A stretch of 64,000 nucleotides of DNA from contig JAVFKD010000016.1 of assembly GCA_036429605.1 (NCBI GenBank), positions 2,914,001-2,978,000 on the forward strand. The letters are read 5' to 3'. Positions 11,530 to 23,865 of this stretch are shown piece after piece. A model generated the notes under the pieces. It ran no database searches, was not told the origin of the DNA, and saw nothing but the letters and a program-made list of their open reading frames with translations. Position numbers and translations under genes: made by a program. This DNA comes from Cladobotryum mycophilum (lineage: Eukaryota > Ascomycota > Sordariomycetes > Hypocreales > Hypocreaceae). Each line of letters starts with the position of its first letter. The stretch's first letter is position 1.

Positions 11530-14500
11530 CTAAGATGGGAGAGCGCATCCTAAAGATGCTCTCAATTCCTGAAATTCTGTTAGTCGCATTCCGCTAAGGA
11601 AAATAGAGTGTCTAAGCCTAACCTTCCATCGTTGATCATTGATATCTGTTTGCGGAATATCCTGAGAATCGAGTGATTGCTGAATGAGTCTGAGTTTATC
11701 TCTTTGTACCCATTGCACATACTGTTATGCCATGATTAGTAAAATCTATGCATCAAGATCACAAAGGAATATCTCTCACCGTTTCTATCGTGTCTTTTAT
11801 CATGTATCTCGTTATGCGGACTGTCCGCAACTGCCCTATCCTATGCACTCGATCAATGGCTTGAGCTTCGACCATTGGATTCCAATGTGGCTCGAGCAAG
11901 TGCACATTGTTGGCAGCTGTGAGGTCGATTCTGTTGGACTAGTGATCAGCATCTGGATGTAAGATCATTGTAATGCCTCTCGAACCATATCTTGCATCAT
12001 AGAAATCTTACCCTTCACCAGCACTACCAATAGTTGCAAGCATGACAGTGCACTTGGGATCATTGTTGAACTGCCGAGTCGCCTGGCTTCGTCCTTCCAG
12101 GCTTGTCTGTCCATCGATTCGTGCGCAGACAAAGCCATTCGCTTCAAGGGATCGCTGTGTTAAACTTATCATTTTAGCCCAAGAGCTGAAAACAACGCTG
12201 TTTTTAGAAGGGTGGTTTATTAGCTGTCTTTCTATAGAATCATGGTCATCTTCGGTCTTCTTTACCTTTTAACAGGTCGGTTGGATTCATTATGGTCTGA
12301 GATGGATTGTTCCTGGTGAAGGTTGTCAATCAGAACCTTCAACTTCGGCGGTAGTTGGGCTGGCATGGTCGTGATTGTTGAGTACGATCCCTCTCTATCA
12401 CTAGGTGTAGGCATAGAACGATCGGGGCTTGTTGGTTCGTTCTCGGACGCATTTCCCTCAACACTTGTGTGACATGCTTGACACATGGCATGTAAGCTCG
12501 AAGTGTTGAGACCCATCACATTCTGAACTTTAGCATCGTCAATCTTTGAGCCGCACAGGTCGCATGCCGCCTGGAATTCCTGGAAGTCTTGAATCTTTTG
12601 CCAATCCATGAAGTTATCACCGGATGTCTTCCAACTTTCAACGGCTGACTGAGGAAGAAGCTGTTCCCCATGGTCGCAGATCAAGCGAAGAACGTTGATG
12701 AGCGTCAGAATGTTATCGTTCTTTCGACCATCCATGAAAGAATACTGAGGGTCGTGTCGATAAGCACCAGACGCAATGTTGGCTGCTTTCTTTGAAAAGA
12801 AGGTATACAAATCGCGGTCTTCAGGTGACAATTCCAGCCGCACCGTTTGCTCATGCCGGTCAGGTAGCTGGAACAATGATTGAGTTAGCTTCTTTGTACG
12901 TCGCAGACATGTAGCCTTGATCAAAGAGCCGAGTCTTTGCAAGCCGTGTGGACTTTTCTCTTTGATCGGTTTTGCTATCCAAAAATCGAATACGCTTTTG
13001 TCCATGAAGAACGGCACGCCGACGAAGCTCAGTAGAGCTGCGTAGTCATCGAGAGAATTATGAATCGGTGTCCCCGTCAGACACCAACGATAGCGAGCCC
13101 GAATCTCACAGGCAGCCTTGAACGTTTGGGACGATCTGGTTCTGATATGATGTGCTGTTGTTATGATATCAGCGAGATCTCCACAGGTAGCTTTGTAGTG
13201 GAATATTGTTTTGTACATACCCTCATCCAGGACAACACGATGCCATACCTCAGCAAACAGGGGTCCTTTCGTAGTCCAATCTCGTCTCATTGTTTCATAT
13301 GTAGTGAGGACTACATCGGAATTTTGAAGTTTGTCTGGCAATTTTTGTCGATCTGAGCCGTGGTATATTGCGATTTTTACCTTTCCCGGATGAATGTGAC
13401 TAAATCTTGTTAAAATGATTCTGCAGTCTTGAGAACATATTTGACGCACCGCTCGCATTGCTGTTGCCAGCTGTGTATTGCTATTAAAAGTCAGCAATTG
13501 CTAGAATAATTCCCAATAAGTAGGATGGCTTGCTCGACTTTGGTGTGACAATGAGTGTTGTCCGAGATCGTCTAACCTGCGCCTTTTCTCCTACCATCTC
13601 TTGAGCTTCCATCGTATCCAAAGACCGACAGATTAAAGCCAACATGCTCAGGGTTTTCCCCAACCCCATCTCCTAAAATGGAGTTAGCTGGAGTGGCCAT
13701 GTCAGGTGAAATTTGCCACTCACATCTGCCAAGATTCCACCAGGTGCGAGTTTTGGCTTCAGTTCTCGACATCCTGTAATTCTGTGCCAGTACCTTTGCA
13801 GTTGAGATTAGAAGCTGAACAGCGAGACAGAGAGAAAAAGACGCACTCATTTGTCGAGCTCGATCCTGAGGATGGCTCCCATAGTGAAGGGAATCCATCT
13901 CGGGCTATGACTCCGGCTTCAACGCTGACTAACCGAGCGAGGGCCGAGAATTGATGTCTACTACAGTCAGTATTTGTGCACCTTCAGCCATGATAGAATA
14001 TTCCCTGTCTTACCCTTTCAGCATTGATCTAAGGCGACCGCTAGGCTCTATGTCAGTCTCAATGATGCCATCACCAGCCTCATCAAAGAGTCTCATAAAA
14101 CGCCCTTTGCTAGACTCATCAAGCAGGTCTGATTCCATTTTCTTGTCGTCTCCTCTTCCAGTGACTTCCTCCAGTATCGGCATTTGGGATCCCGGGCGGA
14201 GGAGATAATGAGGATTACGATACTGCATGTTTCCGTCATACTCTGACGAGAGCGGATGCTGAAAATAAAACCCAGAGTCACCAACAATGCTGCCGATAGT
14301 ACTTAAATCAGCAGCTAAGCCATAGACGATAATTCGAACAGCGCAGTCTTGAGGCAGGTTGAACGATTTCTTTGAGGATGTCTTCTTCTCGGCTGTTGGT
14401 GCCACTAGTTTTGCATCGAGCTTGACAGTAAATTCCCGAAGAATTCTAGCCAGGGTATCGTTTTTTATGATGCCGGCATATTTTCCTGTATCCTTGAACG

Positions 14501-14932
14501 AGAGTTTTAATATGGTATTACCTGCCTCCAGTGTTACCGGAACTTGTTTCACGCCTGCAAGAGCTTTGAAGGTTGATGTTGCCGTTGCAACGATCTACCA
14601 GTCAGTAGGTATTAGACTGACAATTCATCAACTTCATGGGTAATTTGCCTTACAACACCGAAGCAAGTATCAGGGTCAAGTTGATCGACCACTATCGCCA
14701 TAGGGTCTGGATGGTCGAAGCCGTGCTGCTGGAGCTCCTCAGGTATACAGTAACTATCTTGAAGCTCCCATTCACCTGTTAAAGATTCGGATGGCGGCAG
14801 GCAAGGACGTTTAGTTGCTATATTGTCATGCTCAATACCGTCTGGATCCAGATATCGTTTCATTCCGATGCTGTTGTGTTGACCCAACTCATGCCATATC
14901 GAGCTATAGGACTCCATGGCAAATATAGTCAC
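11530..14932 (-). CDS. SNF2-family DNA-dependent ATPase (RAD5/RAD16/HLTF-like)
   Basis: Predicted nuclear DNA translocase of the Rad5/16 group, which act in repair and chromatin remodelling. I assemble 12 exons: 14932-14654, 14594-14014, 13960-13847, 13793-13724, 13672-13534, 13480-13450, 13399-13221, 13154-12266, 12197-12012, 11930-11780, 11721-11623, 11568-11530; 918 aa with all phases closing. Motifs seen: Q-like GRHQFSALA, Walker A EMGLGKT (about 349), TLIVTPKST, DEAHHIRTRSSQTF (motif II, made by splicing), CLTGTPIHNSLDDYAALL, and helicase-C motifs FSSWAK, RIDGQT and HWNPMVEAQAIDRVHRIGQ. Between the lobes a degenerate RING keeps only CDLC and CQAC, so E3 activity is doubtful. The intron 13481-13533 is GC-AG. 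The ATG at 14917 is an alternative start. Confidence 0.88.
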
Positions 14933-16081
14933 GGCGGAACAATCGACCTAATGATATTTAACAGCATAAGTTTGAATTGAGGATACTGCATATATTTAAG
15001 TCATTGTCGGTGACAGCACAGCCCTCACAACCGGCCTAGTGAGCCTGACGAAACTCCTGTCCCACAGCCTCTCCAGGCCAGGAAAGCGGCTGAGACATCT
15101 TAGCTATCATGGATTTCATTGGTCTGGCCCATGCGGCCCTTTCAGCGTGCTACCGTGGCGGATATGCATTGTGCAGAAATTATAGCCAATACAATGCTCC
15201 GTAAACACCCTCTAAGTTGTGCAAAAGAATGCAGGATGAGCATAAAAGTACGGAATAACTGGATGAGTGGATGTTCACTTGGATATTTCCTAATAGATCT
15301 GTATAAATGTACGATATAAATATTGACATAACGTTTTAATATAAAAATTTGGTACGGAGTATATGCTATTACCGAGGTATATTAAAACCAAAAACATCCA
15401 TATGCTATAGGGTAGTACTCACGGCTCTTTTGTTCATACCTATCGCCAGGTCGCACCCCAACCATGCTTCGCCTGATGCCGGGACATGTGTCCATCGCCT
15501 TCCGTTACAGCCAACAGGAAGGAATCGACGTGGGAGCCATGTTTTCCTTCGAGAACCCGCATCGTGCAGCGGCACTATTCCCTTTTACTGTCATCATCAC
15601 CAGCTTGAGAATCACAGTGTTTTTAGTTCGCAAGCAATCAGTTATACCGAATCGCTATACCACAGATCCGGTCTTCATCACTCTTCCTCTAGGATTTGCT
15701 TCCCAACCAATGAAACTACAACACGCCGTGGCTGTGGCTCCGAGGGTGCTTGCTTACACAAGTTATTTCCCTGCCCCTGCAAGGTGGGGAAACGGCATAA
15801 CCTTGAGCATTAGTGATGACAGCTGACGTCAAATCAGTAAAATTAATTCTTTAGGTGTCAACGACAAGACTTCAATGCTTCACCGAATGATGGCAATATG
15901 AGGATGCTCTAACGTTCGAGAAAGTTATATGATTCAAGTTAGTTGAGATCACTACTCCGTGGATCACCGCCGCCTTTGAGCCCTGTTATTGAGCAGCTCC
16001 GTGAACAAGGACTAGAACTTGATACAGACAAGCCAACTTCTCTCATTGAACCGGACTTCAAGGACTTCTGTCGCTCTCAAT
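14933..16081. other. Divergent intergenic region between SNF2 and NB-ARC genes
   Basis: About 1.15 kb between two divergent genes. Two overlapping plus-strand open frames (15349-15813 and 15464-15826) resemble no family and look like chance. No repeat or RNA gene is recognised. Confidence 0.35.
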
Positions 16082-18663
16082 ATGGATCCCATTACGGCGA
16101 TTGGTCTCGCTAGCACCATCTTTCAATTTATTGAGTTGGGAATAAAAGTCGCCAAGCGTGTTGATGAGTTCACTGCCGCCATAGACGATGTACCGAAGAC
16201 GTTTAAGCAGATCCGAACGGAGCTGCCTCTCATAGTCGATGGCTTACGGAGGATTCAGCGCAACATAGACTCTAGAAAAGTCGATAAAGGCACTGAAGAA
16301 GCCCTGGTGCCCGTGGTCAAAGGATGCCTAGCAGAGATTGAACAGCTAGACAAAATCCTTGAAAAGGCCCTCCCATCAGCTGATGCATCTGCTTGGGGGC
16401 GGAGATGGAAGGCCGCCATTAGCTTGACTTATGACAAGAAGATTGAAGAGATTGCAGAATCTCTGGACGGATACATCAGGACTTTGATGTTTCACCAGGT
16501 GATTGATAACATGAACTTTACCAGCTTCAAGGTCGAGTTGCAACCACCACCGTATCCAAAGCCTTTCTGGCTGGTGCCGTTCGATAGAAACGCCTCGTTT
16601 GTAGGGCGAGACGATATTTTCACAGATATTGAGGATGCATTTGCCGTCCAGGAAAGTAGCCAACCTAAAGCAGCTCTATGTGGGCTGGGAGGCATAGGGT
16701 AAATCTACTCCCCAAGACCAGACTATAACACATATTTGTCTAATACAAAGTTAGGAAATCTCAGGTAGCACTGGAGTACTGCTATAGAAGACGCCGCAAG
16801 GATGACCGATGCTCCGTCTTTTGGGTAAACGCAGCTACGGTTGCTCGCTTTGAAGAGTCACTCAAGCGCATAGCAGGTGAATGCAATATTGCCAATCTAG
16901 AAGACAGCAATTCCGACGCGGTATTACTACTAAAGGGTTGGCTTGAAGCCCGGCACGAGGGTCCATGGTTAATGGTAGTAGATAATGTGGATGACCAAGA
17001 TGCCTTCTTTCGTGAAAAGACGACTTTTGGTAAAACGCCTTCAGAGTGCATTCCACACTGCCAAAATGGTTCTTTGCTATTCACGACGAGAAGCCGTGAT
17101 GTGGCCGTCGACGTGGCAAGTCCAGCAACCCCAATCACAATTCATGAAATGGGCAAAGCTGAGGGTCTGGAGTTGGTAAGGAAAAGGTTGAGGGATGGCT
17201 ACTGTGACGATATTATTCTACAGTTGCTCCAAGAGCTTGAGTATATTCCACTCGCTATCACCCAAGCCGTCGCCTTCATGGCCAAGAGAAGAAAGACCAT
17301 CCCGCAGTACCTAGAACAATATCGCAAGAATGACTCAACCAGGACCAAGTTTCTCAGCTACGAATTCTCCGACCATGGGCGACAAGAAAGCCGTATGGAA
17401 TCAGTGGCAAAAACGTGGAAGTTGTCTTTCGAAACCATCCGCGACTCAAACCCAAGAGCGGCGGACCTGTTGTGTCTGATAAACTTCTTCCAGCATCAGG
17501 GAATCCCTGCCATACTACTACAGGGAGAAGTCGAAGATGAGTTTGACTTTCAAGAGGCCGCCGCACTTTTGAAAGCCTTCTCATTTATTGATGGTGATGA
17601 CGACGACTCTGTATTCAGCACGCATCGTCTGGTACAATTGGCAACACGGTGGTGGCTAGAAGAAGAGTCCCCGTTAGAAGTAGATAGATGGGCTTTCGCG
17701 GCTCTGAAATCTGTTACAGCACAATTCCCAAAACCAACACACTGCCCCGGACCAGAATATTTTAAACTTAGCGAGATATTACTGCCGCATGCCGAACTTA
17801 TGCTTCGATACCAATTCAAGTCGACTAGCAAGGAGATGGAGCTAGTCAAGGCAAAGCTACTGAACTCTTCTGGAAGGTATCTTCACTGGAATGGAAATTT
17901 TGATGAAGTTCGACTGCGGTTCGAGAAATCTTTGGAGATCAACCAGAGGTACCTTGGAGAGAAGCATATCGACACAATGGAGAGTGCGGGACATCTTGGA
18001 TGGGCCCTCAACACATATAGCGGAGACATCAAAGCCATCCCGATTCTTGAACAGCTACTGGAGAATCGGCGCGAAGTCCTCGGTGAAGACGACCCCAGAA
18101 CAATTGATTGCCTAAGCGATCTCGCAGTTGCCATCGCTATCATAGGGGATCTCCCCAAGTCTGAGAATATGCAGCGAGAGGCCTTGGCATGCAGCGAGCG
18201 CGTCCTCGGACGCAGGCATCACGATACCTTGAACTGCATGGAACATCTCGCCAGCGTGCTTGAGGACCAGAATAAAATGATTGAGGCGATACAGCTTCAA
18301 CGCGTAGTCTACGAGACAAGGAAAGACTTGTACGGACCCCGTCATCCGGTGATTTTAGTTACAGAGCACAATTTAGCTATAATGCTAGGCGCAGACGAGG
18401 AAACGGTGATGGACGCTATTGAGCTATATCAACATAATTTGGCAATCAAGAGAGAGATTTTGGGGGTAGATCACAGGGAGACACTCGTAACGGCGTACGC
18501 GTTGGTCATCACCCTCGGTATCAACGATAAGTTTGAAGAAGCCAAAGAGCTCTGCCAACGTACTTTGGAGGAAACCAGCGATGGCCCTAGAAAGGATAAT
18601 GCGCACAGCCAGAAGATTATCAACCAAATTCGGGAGTATTATATGGGGGTACTACTCGGCTAG
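16082..18663 (+). CDS. NLR-type receptor: SesA - NB-ARC - kinesin-light-chain TPRs
   Basis: A second STAND receptor, of the plant-like NB-ARC class. Exons 16082-16698 and 16755-18663 give 841 aa; the splice falls inside Walker A and produces GLGGIGKSQVALEY (about 199-212). The N-terminus (MDPITAIGLASTIFQFIELG, then VPKTFKQIRTELPLIVDGLRR) has the pattern of the SesA helical domain found before fungal NACHT/NB-ARC modules. Further NB-ARC motifs: Walker B WLMVVDNVD, GSLLFTTRSRD, and the GLPL-equivalent EYIPLAITQAVAFM. From about residue 564 there are roughly six TPR units of the kinesin-light-chain type with the GxxHxxT spacer (YLGEKHIDT, VLGEDDPRT, VLGRRHHDT, LYGPRHPVI, ILGVDHRET). The start at 16082 is chosen over the upstream 16019 frame because it begins directly with the SesA motif. 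No frame defect is seen. Confidence 0.9.
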
Positions 18664-19210
18664 ATGACACGAGGGGCGCTCGCATGTTCAGAGTGGTATA
18701 ATAGCGACCAGATAGTATCAGATGGGTGGGCATTTATAGTACCTGAAGAGTCTTCTCTAAGGAATAAAGTCTTTCTTTTACACTCCGTTCGTGAAGGTCG
18801 GGACCAGAACCAAGCACATGAGCGATGCCATCAGATCGTTTGCTATTGTACTCGCGGCAGATCAGCCAACAAAGGAGAAGCGTGCGATTAATCTTTGATC
18901 TATTTGAACTGTGTCAAGTAGGTTGTATATATATATATATATATATATGGCCTGGCATTAAGCGAACAAGCACAGTTAAGATACAAATTACTTACAGTAA
19001 AAAAGGCCAAGAGTAAATGCCTATGCAAAAAGAAACGGCGAAATCTCGAGTTTGTGTAATTGGCTACCTTTCTATAAGAGTTAAGCGCTACCTTGTTGCA
19101 CCCAACTACCGCCCCCCACGTAGAGGGGTCAAAAGCCCTGACATCGAAACCACCATCAACTCTGTCTTTTTCAATTGCCTCTATAAGAAAAATTGCTTCC
19201 CTCTCCAAGC
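18664..19210. other. Convergent intergenic region with AT microsatellite
   Basis: Holds the 3' flank of the NB-ARC gene and an (AT)n tract at 18925-18948. No gene is supported. It ends at a 5S-like repeat. Confidence 0.4.
18925..18948. repeat. (AT)n microsatellite
   Basis: A run of about 12 TA dinucleotides in noncoding DNA. Confidence 0.85.
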
Positions 19211-19260
19211 ACATACGACCATATCCATGGAAACATACGGGATCCCGTCAAGTTCTTGTT
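19211..19260 (+). pseudogene. Truncated 5S rRNA-like repeat, copy A
   Basis: The segment starting ACATACGACCATA and continuing GGGATCCCGTC matches the first 40-45 nt of fungal 5S rRNA as I remember it (5' stem strand, loop B, loop C strand). Similarity ends after the CTCT-like position; the internal control region and the 3' strand (GTAGTTGGGTGGGTGACC...) are absent, so it cannot encode 5S rRNA. The following about 80 nt, ending CCCCGCG...GTTAAGTCACTTAC, partly resemble the flank of copy B. It lies just past the 3' end of the halogenase gene. Confidence 0.65.
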
Positions 19261-19452
19261 TGGAGTTCAAAGTCTTCCAATTTTCTGGACCCCCGCGCTA
19301 AAGGGAACCCGCTACCGTTAAGTCACTTACTTACAAGTTGATACTGTTCATTGACGGTGTGATTTCAGGGGTAACACTGGGCTCAGTGGGCTGTCTGCGA
19401 TCTCTTTCCTTTCCTATTCGAGATCTATTTAATCTAACTTAAACAATGCTGC

Positions 19453-20967
19453 CTAGGTAGGTACTGTACTGGGAACCTCGACTTTCTCGGCCTTTTTGAG
19501 ACCAAGTTCTCCTCGGACTGTATTTGGGACCAGCCCGTTGATAGCGTTGATGGTGAAGGTATCAATGGTGAACATGTCATCCACAAAACCCAAGATGTAT
19601 TTAAGCTCCAGAGACTCATCCTCTGTCAAACTCTTCTCAAGGTCCTCGATTGCCTTGTACTTGCCCGAACCGTCCGTCCCGGCGGTATGCACGGCCTTGA
19701 ACTTTTCGATAAGAACCGTGTTTGCAGATATGTGCATCAATGCGTTGAAGCAATACTCGACGGTTTTGTGGATATCCTCGCGTGACAGGGTACAGTTGGT
19801 ATCAGCGTCGACAGTGCCTTGGATCACTAGAGAGCAGGAAGATTCAGCCAAGAGTTAGTTCTATTTGGGCAAAACGAAACACTTGATTTCGGGCCATCTC
19901 ACCTGGCTTAAATATGTCAAAGGCTCGATCAAAGCCAGTCTCACCGGCGTCTCGAATAACAGGTTCGTCTTGAGATGTAATCTGCTTCACTCCTGTGCTC
20001 ACCACCAGAAAGAATCGCATATAACTCTCATGTACTTTCTTAGTGTGCCAAGAGATTGCCTCTCTCTCGCTAACCTGACCCTTGATTGATGCCGCAATAG
20101 TGACCGCGGCCGAGAGACCGCCCAAGATGGCCAAGTGTACTCCAGATGAGAAGAGCGGGTCAATAAAGCACCCTGCATCGCCACAGATGCGTGCCCGGGG
20201 GAAGGCGTAGGTAGATGCGTGATATGACCAGTCCGAGGCTGACTTTGCGTTGCCATCTAGCTCAGCGTCAGAGAGTAGCTCTTGAATTCTAGGAGACAGT
20301 TTAAGTGACTCCAGGTAGAACTCTTTGGTTGATGGGGAGCCCATCCGTCGCTTTTTGGCAACTGCCGTTTCCATGTTTTGGACAATGCCGATAGATATGG
20401 TTCCGTTATGCAGCGGGATATACCAGCACCAGCCGGTTGCATCTATAATATATCATGGTCAGTTCTTGTCCATTTTCGAGGTGACTATGTATGAAGATGA
20501 TCAGCATAGTAATACCTTGTAGGGCCTCGAAGTAAGGCGCATTTTCCATTCTTGTGCCTGGTGCAAAAGTGGCGCCCCCTCTCCAATAGCCCCAGTCTGC
20601 TATATTCTTAAGATTTGGGTTCACCGTTCTGTTTTTCAAGTACTTGGTGCTCAACAACCCTTGTCGCCCACTAGCATCCACAAGATAGTCGTAGAATATG
20701 GTTCCAGACGAGCCATCCTTGCGAGTCCATGTAGCTGACACTGGCTGACCAAGCTTCGCCGCTGAAGCATCAACATGGTCGTTCATGGCCATTTCGCTGT
20801 TCAGGGGCTTGAACTGGACGGCATTCACTTTAGTGCCATCGAATGTACGAGCGCCGCTCGCCCCTGCATGCTTGAAGAGCAGTTCATCGGCTTCAGACCG
20901 GACCACGTTCCAGGCATACCCGTGGCTATCCGCAGCAATGAAGTCGGTGTCTAGGCTAGAGTTGGCT

Positions 20968-21004
<37 letters not shown>

Positions 21005-21430
21005 TGAGGGTAGATCAACATACAGGCCTCGGGCTGGGAACGATTAAACTGAAAAGCTGCTCCGTTCTGAGGATATATTAGCATATACACATGTTTAGTA
21101 CCTAGGTAGGTAGCCCATCGTATTCACAACTCCCTGGAAATACCTTTCTAGTAAAGCCATGATTGTTGAAATCGTCATAGAAGCCGATAATCTTAAGAAA
21201 GTAACGCATGGACGGAAGCAAGCTCTCGCCAATATGGTACCTTGGGTCATTATTAGTGAGGAATTGCAAGCAAGCATATTCTTATGAACGGGTAATGGCC
21301 CTGACCTGGGGAACGTTTCTGCCTCCAGCAATACCACATCGATATCCTCTCTTGCTAAAGCAGCTGCTACAAATGACCCTGCCGGGCCACCGCCAACTAC
21401 AAGCACAGTACACGATTGGGGAACGGACAT
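19453..21430 (-). CDS. Flavin-dependent halogenase (Rdc2/RadH type)
   Basis: Uses FADH2, O2 and chloride (or bromide) to make hypohalous acid, which a lysine relays to an electron-rich aromatic ring. Six exons (21430-21306, 21240-21144, 21066-21024, 20950-20516, 20442-19903, 19826-19453) give 537 aa with all phases closing. Seen: FAD-binding GGGPAGS at about 13-19; YHIGESLLPSMR; Lys74 in GFTRKNGAAF, at the position of the catalytic lysine of Rdc2-type enzymes; NVVRSEADELL; the halogenase motif WCWYIP at about 238-243; and GDAGCFIDPLFSSGVH. These match the fungal free-standing phenol halogenases more than bacterial tryptophan halogenases. Intron 20951-21023 contains a (CA)n/(GT)n tract. It is divergent from the IDO-like gene over an 814-bp shared upstream region. 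A flavin reductase is not in the window. Confidence 0.92.
20970..21001. repeat. (GT)n microsatellite in halogenase intron
   Basis: About 16 TG dinucleotides within intron 3 of the halogenase gene, which reads as (CA)n on the coding strand. Confidence 0.9.
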
Positions 21431-22244
21431 TATTTCTTATGGCGCTTAAAGAGGTGGGATGTAAAACAACTCAAGAATCCAAAGTAAGGGGAAATATTTA
21501 GCTTTCTTATCAAGGAGAGGATATTATCTAAAGTCTTGTTGCGGTATAAACTCGGCTTCATTTTAAAGACAGCCTCCAGGGGAGGAAGTTCTTGCTATCT
21601 GTCACCGTGATCGATCACTGCTCAATGTGAGGCTAAGCTAAGATAGCTTGCTACCACCATACTAAACCTGGTGGGTGATTGTCCTAGAGCACGCCAATTC
21701 TGTTAGGGTGTATGAGGGAAACTACTTGTATGGTCACGAATAGGGCCAGCCTCAAATCGGGTTGTTAGTAGTACTCCGTAGTAACGGAGCATTGGATTGC
21801 CGGCACTGGTGCGTAGCAGCCGGAGTGGAGGATTCCAACTTGAGCCCCGGAGTGCTACTTGTACAACACAACTATCCATTGAAGTGTTCCAAACCACCAA
21901 GCTATGGACCTTACTACATGTATGTAAATGTCACTGGTGACCTGACTACCTAGTAGGTAGGGTAGCCCTGACTGCCTGACCCAAGACAAGCTGACAAGCT
22001 ACGTACTTAGTATCTAAGCACTAACTCATCCAGCACGGTCCAAACTGCACAAGATTTTGAACCTCCTGTCACTGCAACTTAATGGCAATTATCTACTTGT
22101 ATGGTGGAGCTGTCGTGTACACGGGTCAAATGCCTTAATAGGCAAAAATGGCACCGAATGAAAAATATCAAGTGAAATCGCCAAATCTCGTAGGCGCTCT
22201 ACAATTTCCTCATCCCCAACATCAGTTTGTAAAACAGCCAAAAT
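21431..22244. promoter_or_regulatory. Divergent intergenic region between halogenase and IDO-like gene
   Basis: 814 bp between two divergent start codons of the metabolic cluster, so it must contain both promoters. TAGGTAGG-type words (TAGTAGGTAGGGTAG near 21950) occur, but I see no clear symmetric Zn2Cys6 site. No coding sequence is supported. Confidence 0.45.
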
Positions 22245-23865
22245 ATGATTGCTCTGCCAGCATCGCTTTTGGCGCTATTTGTTGCAGCCGTCACGGCTTT
22301 GTGGTGGTGGTGTGGTGCAAAAGCCAAACGAAAGGGGCAAGTTGCCTGCTCTCCCCTGAATGACCCATCGCCGAATAAAAAGACATCCATGCATCTGGAT
22401 GTGCTGCGGTCTCTTCGGCATGAACATGAGATTGCCTCTGTTTTGCTACATCTCATTGAGAAAGACGGGGCTGGCAGCTGGCCGCCCTTGGCATGCCATG
22501 ATTCTATGCCGGCGCCTCTGCAGTCATATCAGGCCATTTACCATGAAATGTCGGCATCATTGTCGACAGCAAGTCCATCTTTACATGACGGATACAACTG
22601 CAAGCGTATTGACCATTTCAGAAGCCTTATGCGAAAACTTCTAAGAGAACGAGTCAGCGTTCGGGACGTCGAGGATATGATGATTTCTGCCGAGTCAGAC
22701 AACTGGACAATATTGGGTCGAGGTCAATGCAATGCCTTTTACTGCAGCATTGCCGTTCTTAGGCATGCATACAGGTAAAAATGCGTCCACTTTTCTGGCC
22801 CCCTCATAGTATCTCGCCGACTAATGCTTCCTCTCTAAACGACAGATGGGCCACCATTCCGGTTGTTCGTGTTGCTCAGGACGAAAGAGTCATCGACTTC
22901 CCCGAGAGCTGGAAATTCCTTGGCAATACCTTCAAAGGATTTTTGGTTGTACTGCCGAGAGCGGAAACAATACCGCCAACGTCCTGCACAACTTTGATGC
23001 CAATGGAATGCGGGTGTTTAAGATCAATGTCGGTCTGTCCGAAAAGATCAGCTCCACAGAACAATCTTTCTTTTCCATGTTTTATGAGGTAGAAGTCAAG
23101 GTAGGAGAATACCCAAGCCCAGCAGTTGATATGGATAGGCACACCTACCTGGCTAACTTTTTCCCCCTGTCTCTAGGCGCTTCCCCTATATTGTGAGCTT
23201 GTTCACGCCATTGTTGCGTATCAAAGACAAGACAAAGAGTCATGCCTCGAACACATCCAGAAGATGGATCCTCTTGTACGCGAGTTATTTCAAGTAATAT
23301 ATCAGAATTTAACCAATGAAAAAGTGTCAAAGCAATACTGGTTGCGCTATTGCCAAGGCTTTCAGGGCTGGGGCTTGGGGAAGGTAGTCGACGGGCAATT
23401 TATCCGGTATGATGGACTGTCTGGGAACCATGTGTTGGCATTCCACGTCTTGGATGCTTTCTTAGGGATCCAGAGCTATCTATCAGACGAAGATATGATG
23501 CGGTACATCCCAGCCCGCCAGCGCAAATTTAGCAGTGCAGTAAGGATGCATTCCTTTAGAAGCCTGATTGTCAAGGACGAGGACCCCGAAATTTACCGAG
23601 AAATCACCAAAATCGTCAACCAAATGAGGGTAAGTTTAACGGAAAGAAAAGAAAAAACCGACGTACACCAGGTACTGATCAAACCCAGCTCTTCAGAGCG
23701 GCTCACAGACACCGGGTGATGCCATATTTAAAAGTACCTGCCCCAGAGAGACAATACATGACAGCCGGTAAAATTATTGGGAGTCAAGGTTGCGTGGGCA
23801 GCGTTGATGATGCCCTGAAACCTCTTGATGATATGTTAGTAGCTAGACTACGCCAAACTATGTAG
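22245..23865 (+). CDS. Indoleamine 2,3-dioxygenase-like haem protein with N-terminal membrane anchor, apparent 1-nt frameshift
   Basis: IDO-superfamily enzymes insert O2 into the indole C2-C3 bond of tryptophan or relatives. The family also includes PrnB, which rearranges chlorotryptophan in pyrrolnitrin synthesis. Exons: 22245-22774, 22846-23100, 23177-23629, 23689-23865; about 471 aa after correction. Seen: RIFGCTAESGNNTANVLHNF, the helix LSGNHVLAFHVLDAFLGI, and FRAAHRHRVMPYLKVP, which aligns with FRSYHLQIV...YI of mammalian IDO and places the proximal haem histidine near residue 419. Residues 1-32 (MIALPASLLALFVAAVTALWWW, then AKAKRKGQ) form a hydrophobic anchor plus basic stop, unusual for IDO; Met49 (22389) is an alternative cytosolic start. 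The frame breaks at 22918-22919, where CC would need to be CCC to give FPWQYLQ. Substrate unknown; the neighbouring halogenase suggests a halogenated or to-be-halogenated indole. Confidence 0.8.

Noticed and set aside
15349..15826. Two overlapping plus-strand open frames
   Set aside because: Neither resembles a known family; the composition is random-like and the frames overlap each other.
19211..19330. Functional 5S rRNA gene
   Set aside because: Only the 5' third matches; the internal control region and 3' stem strand are missing.
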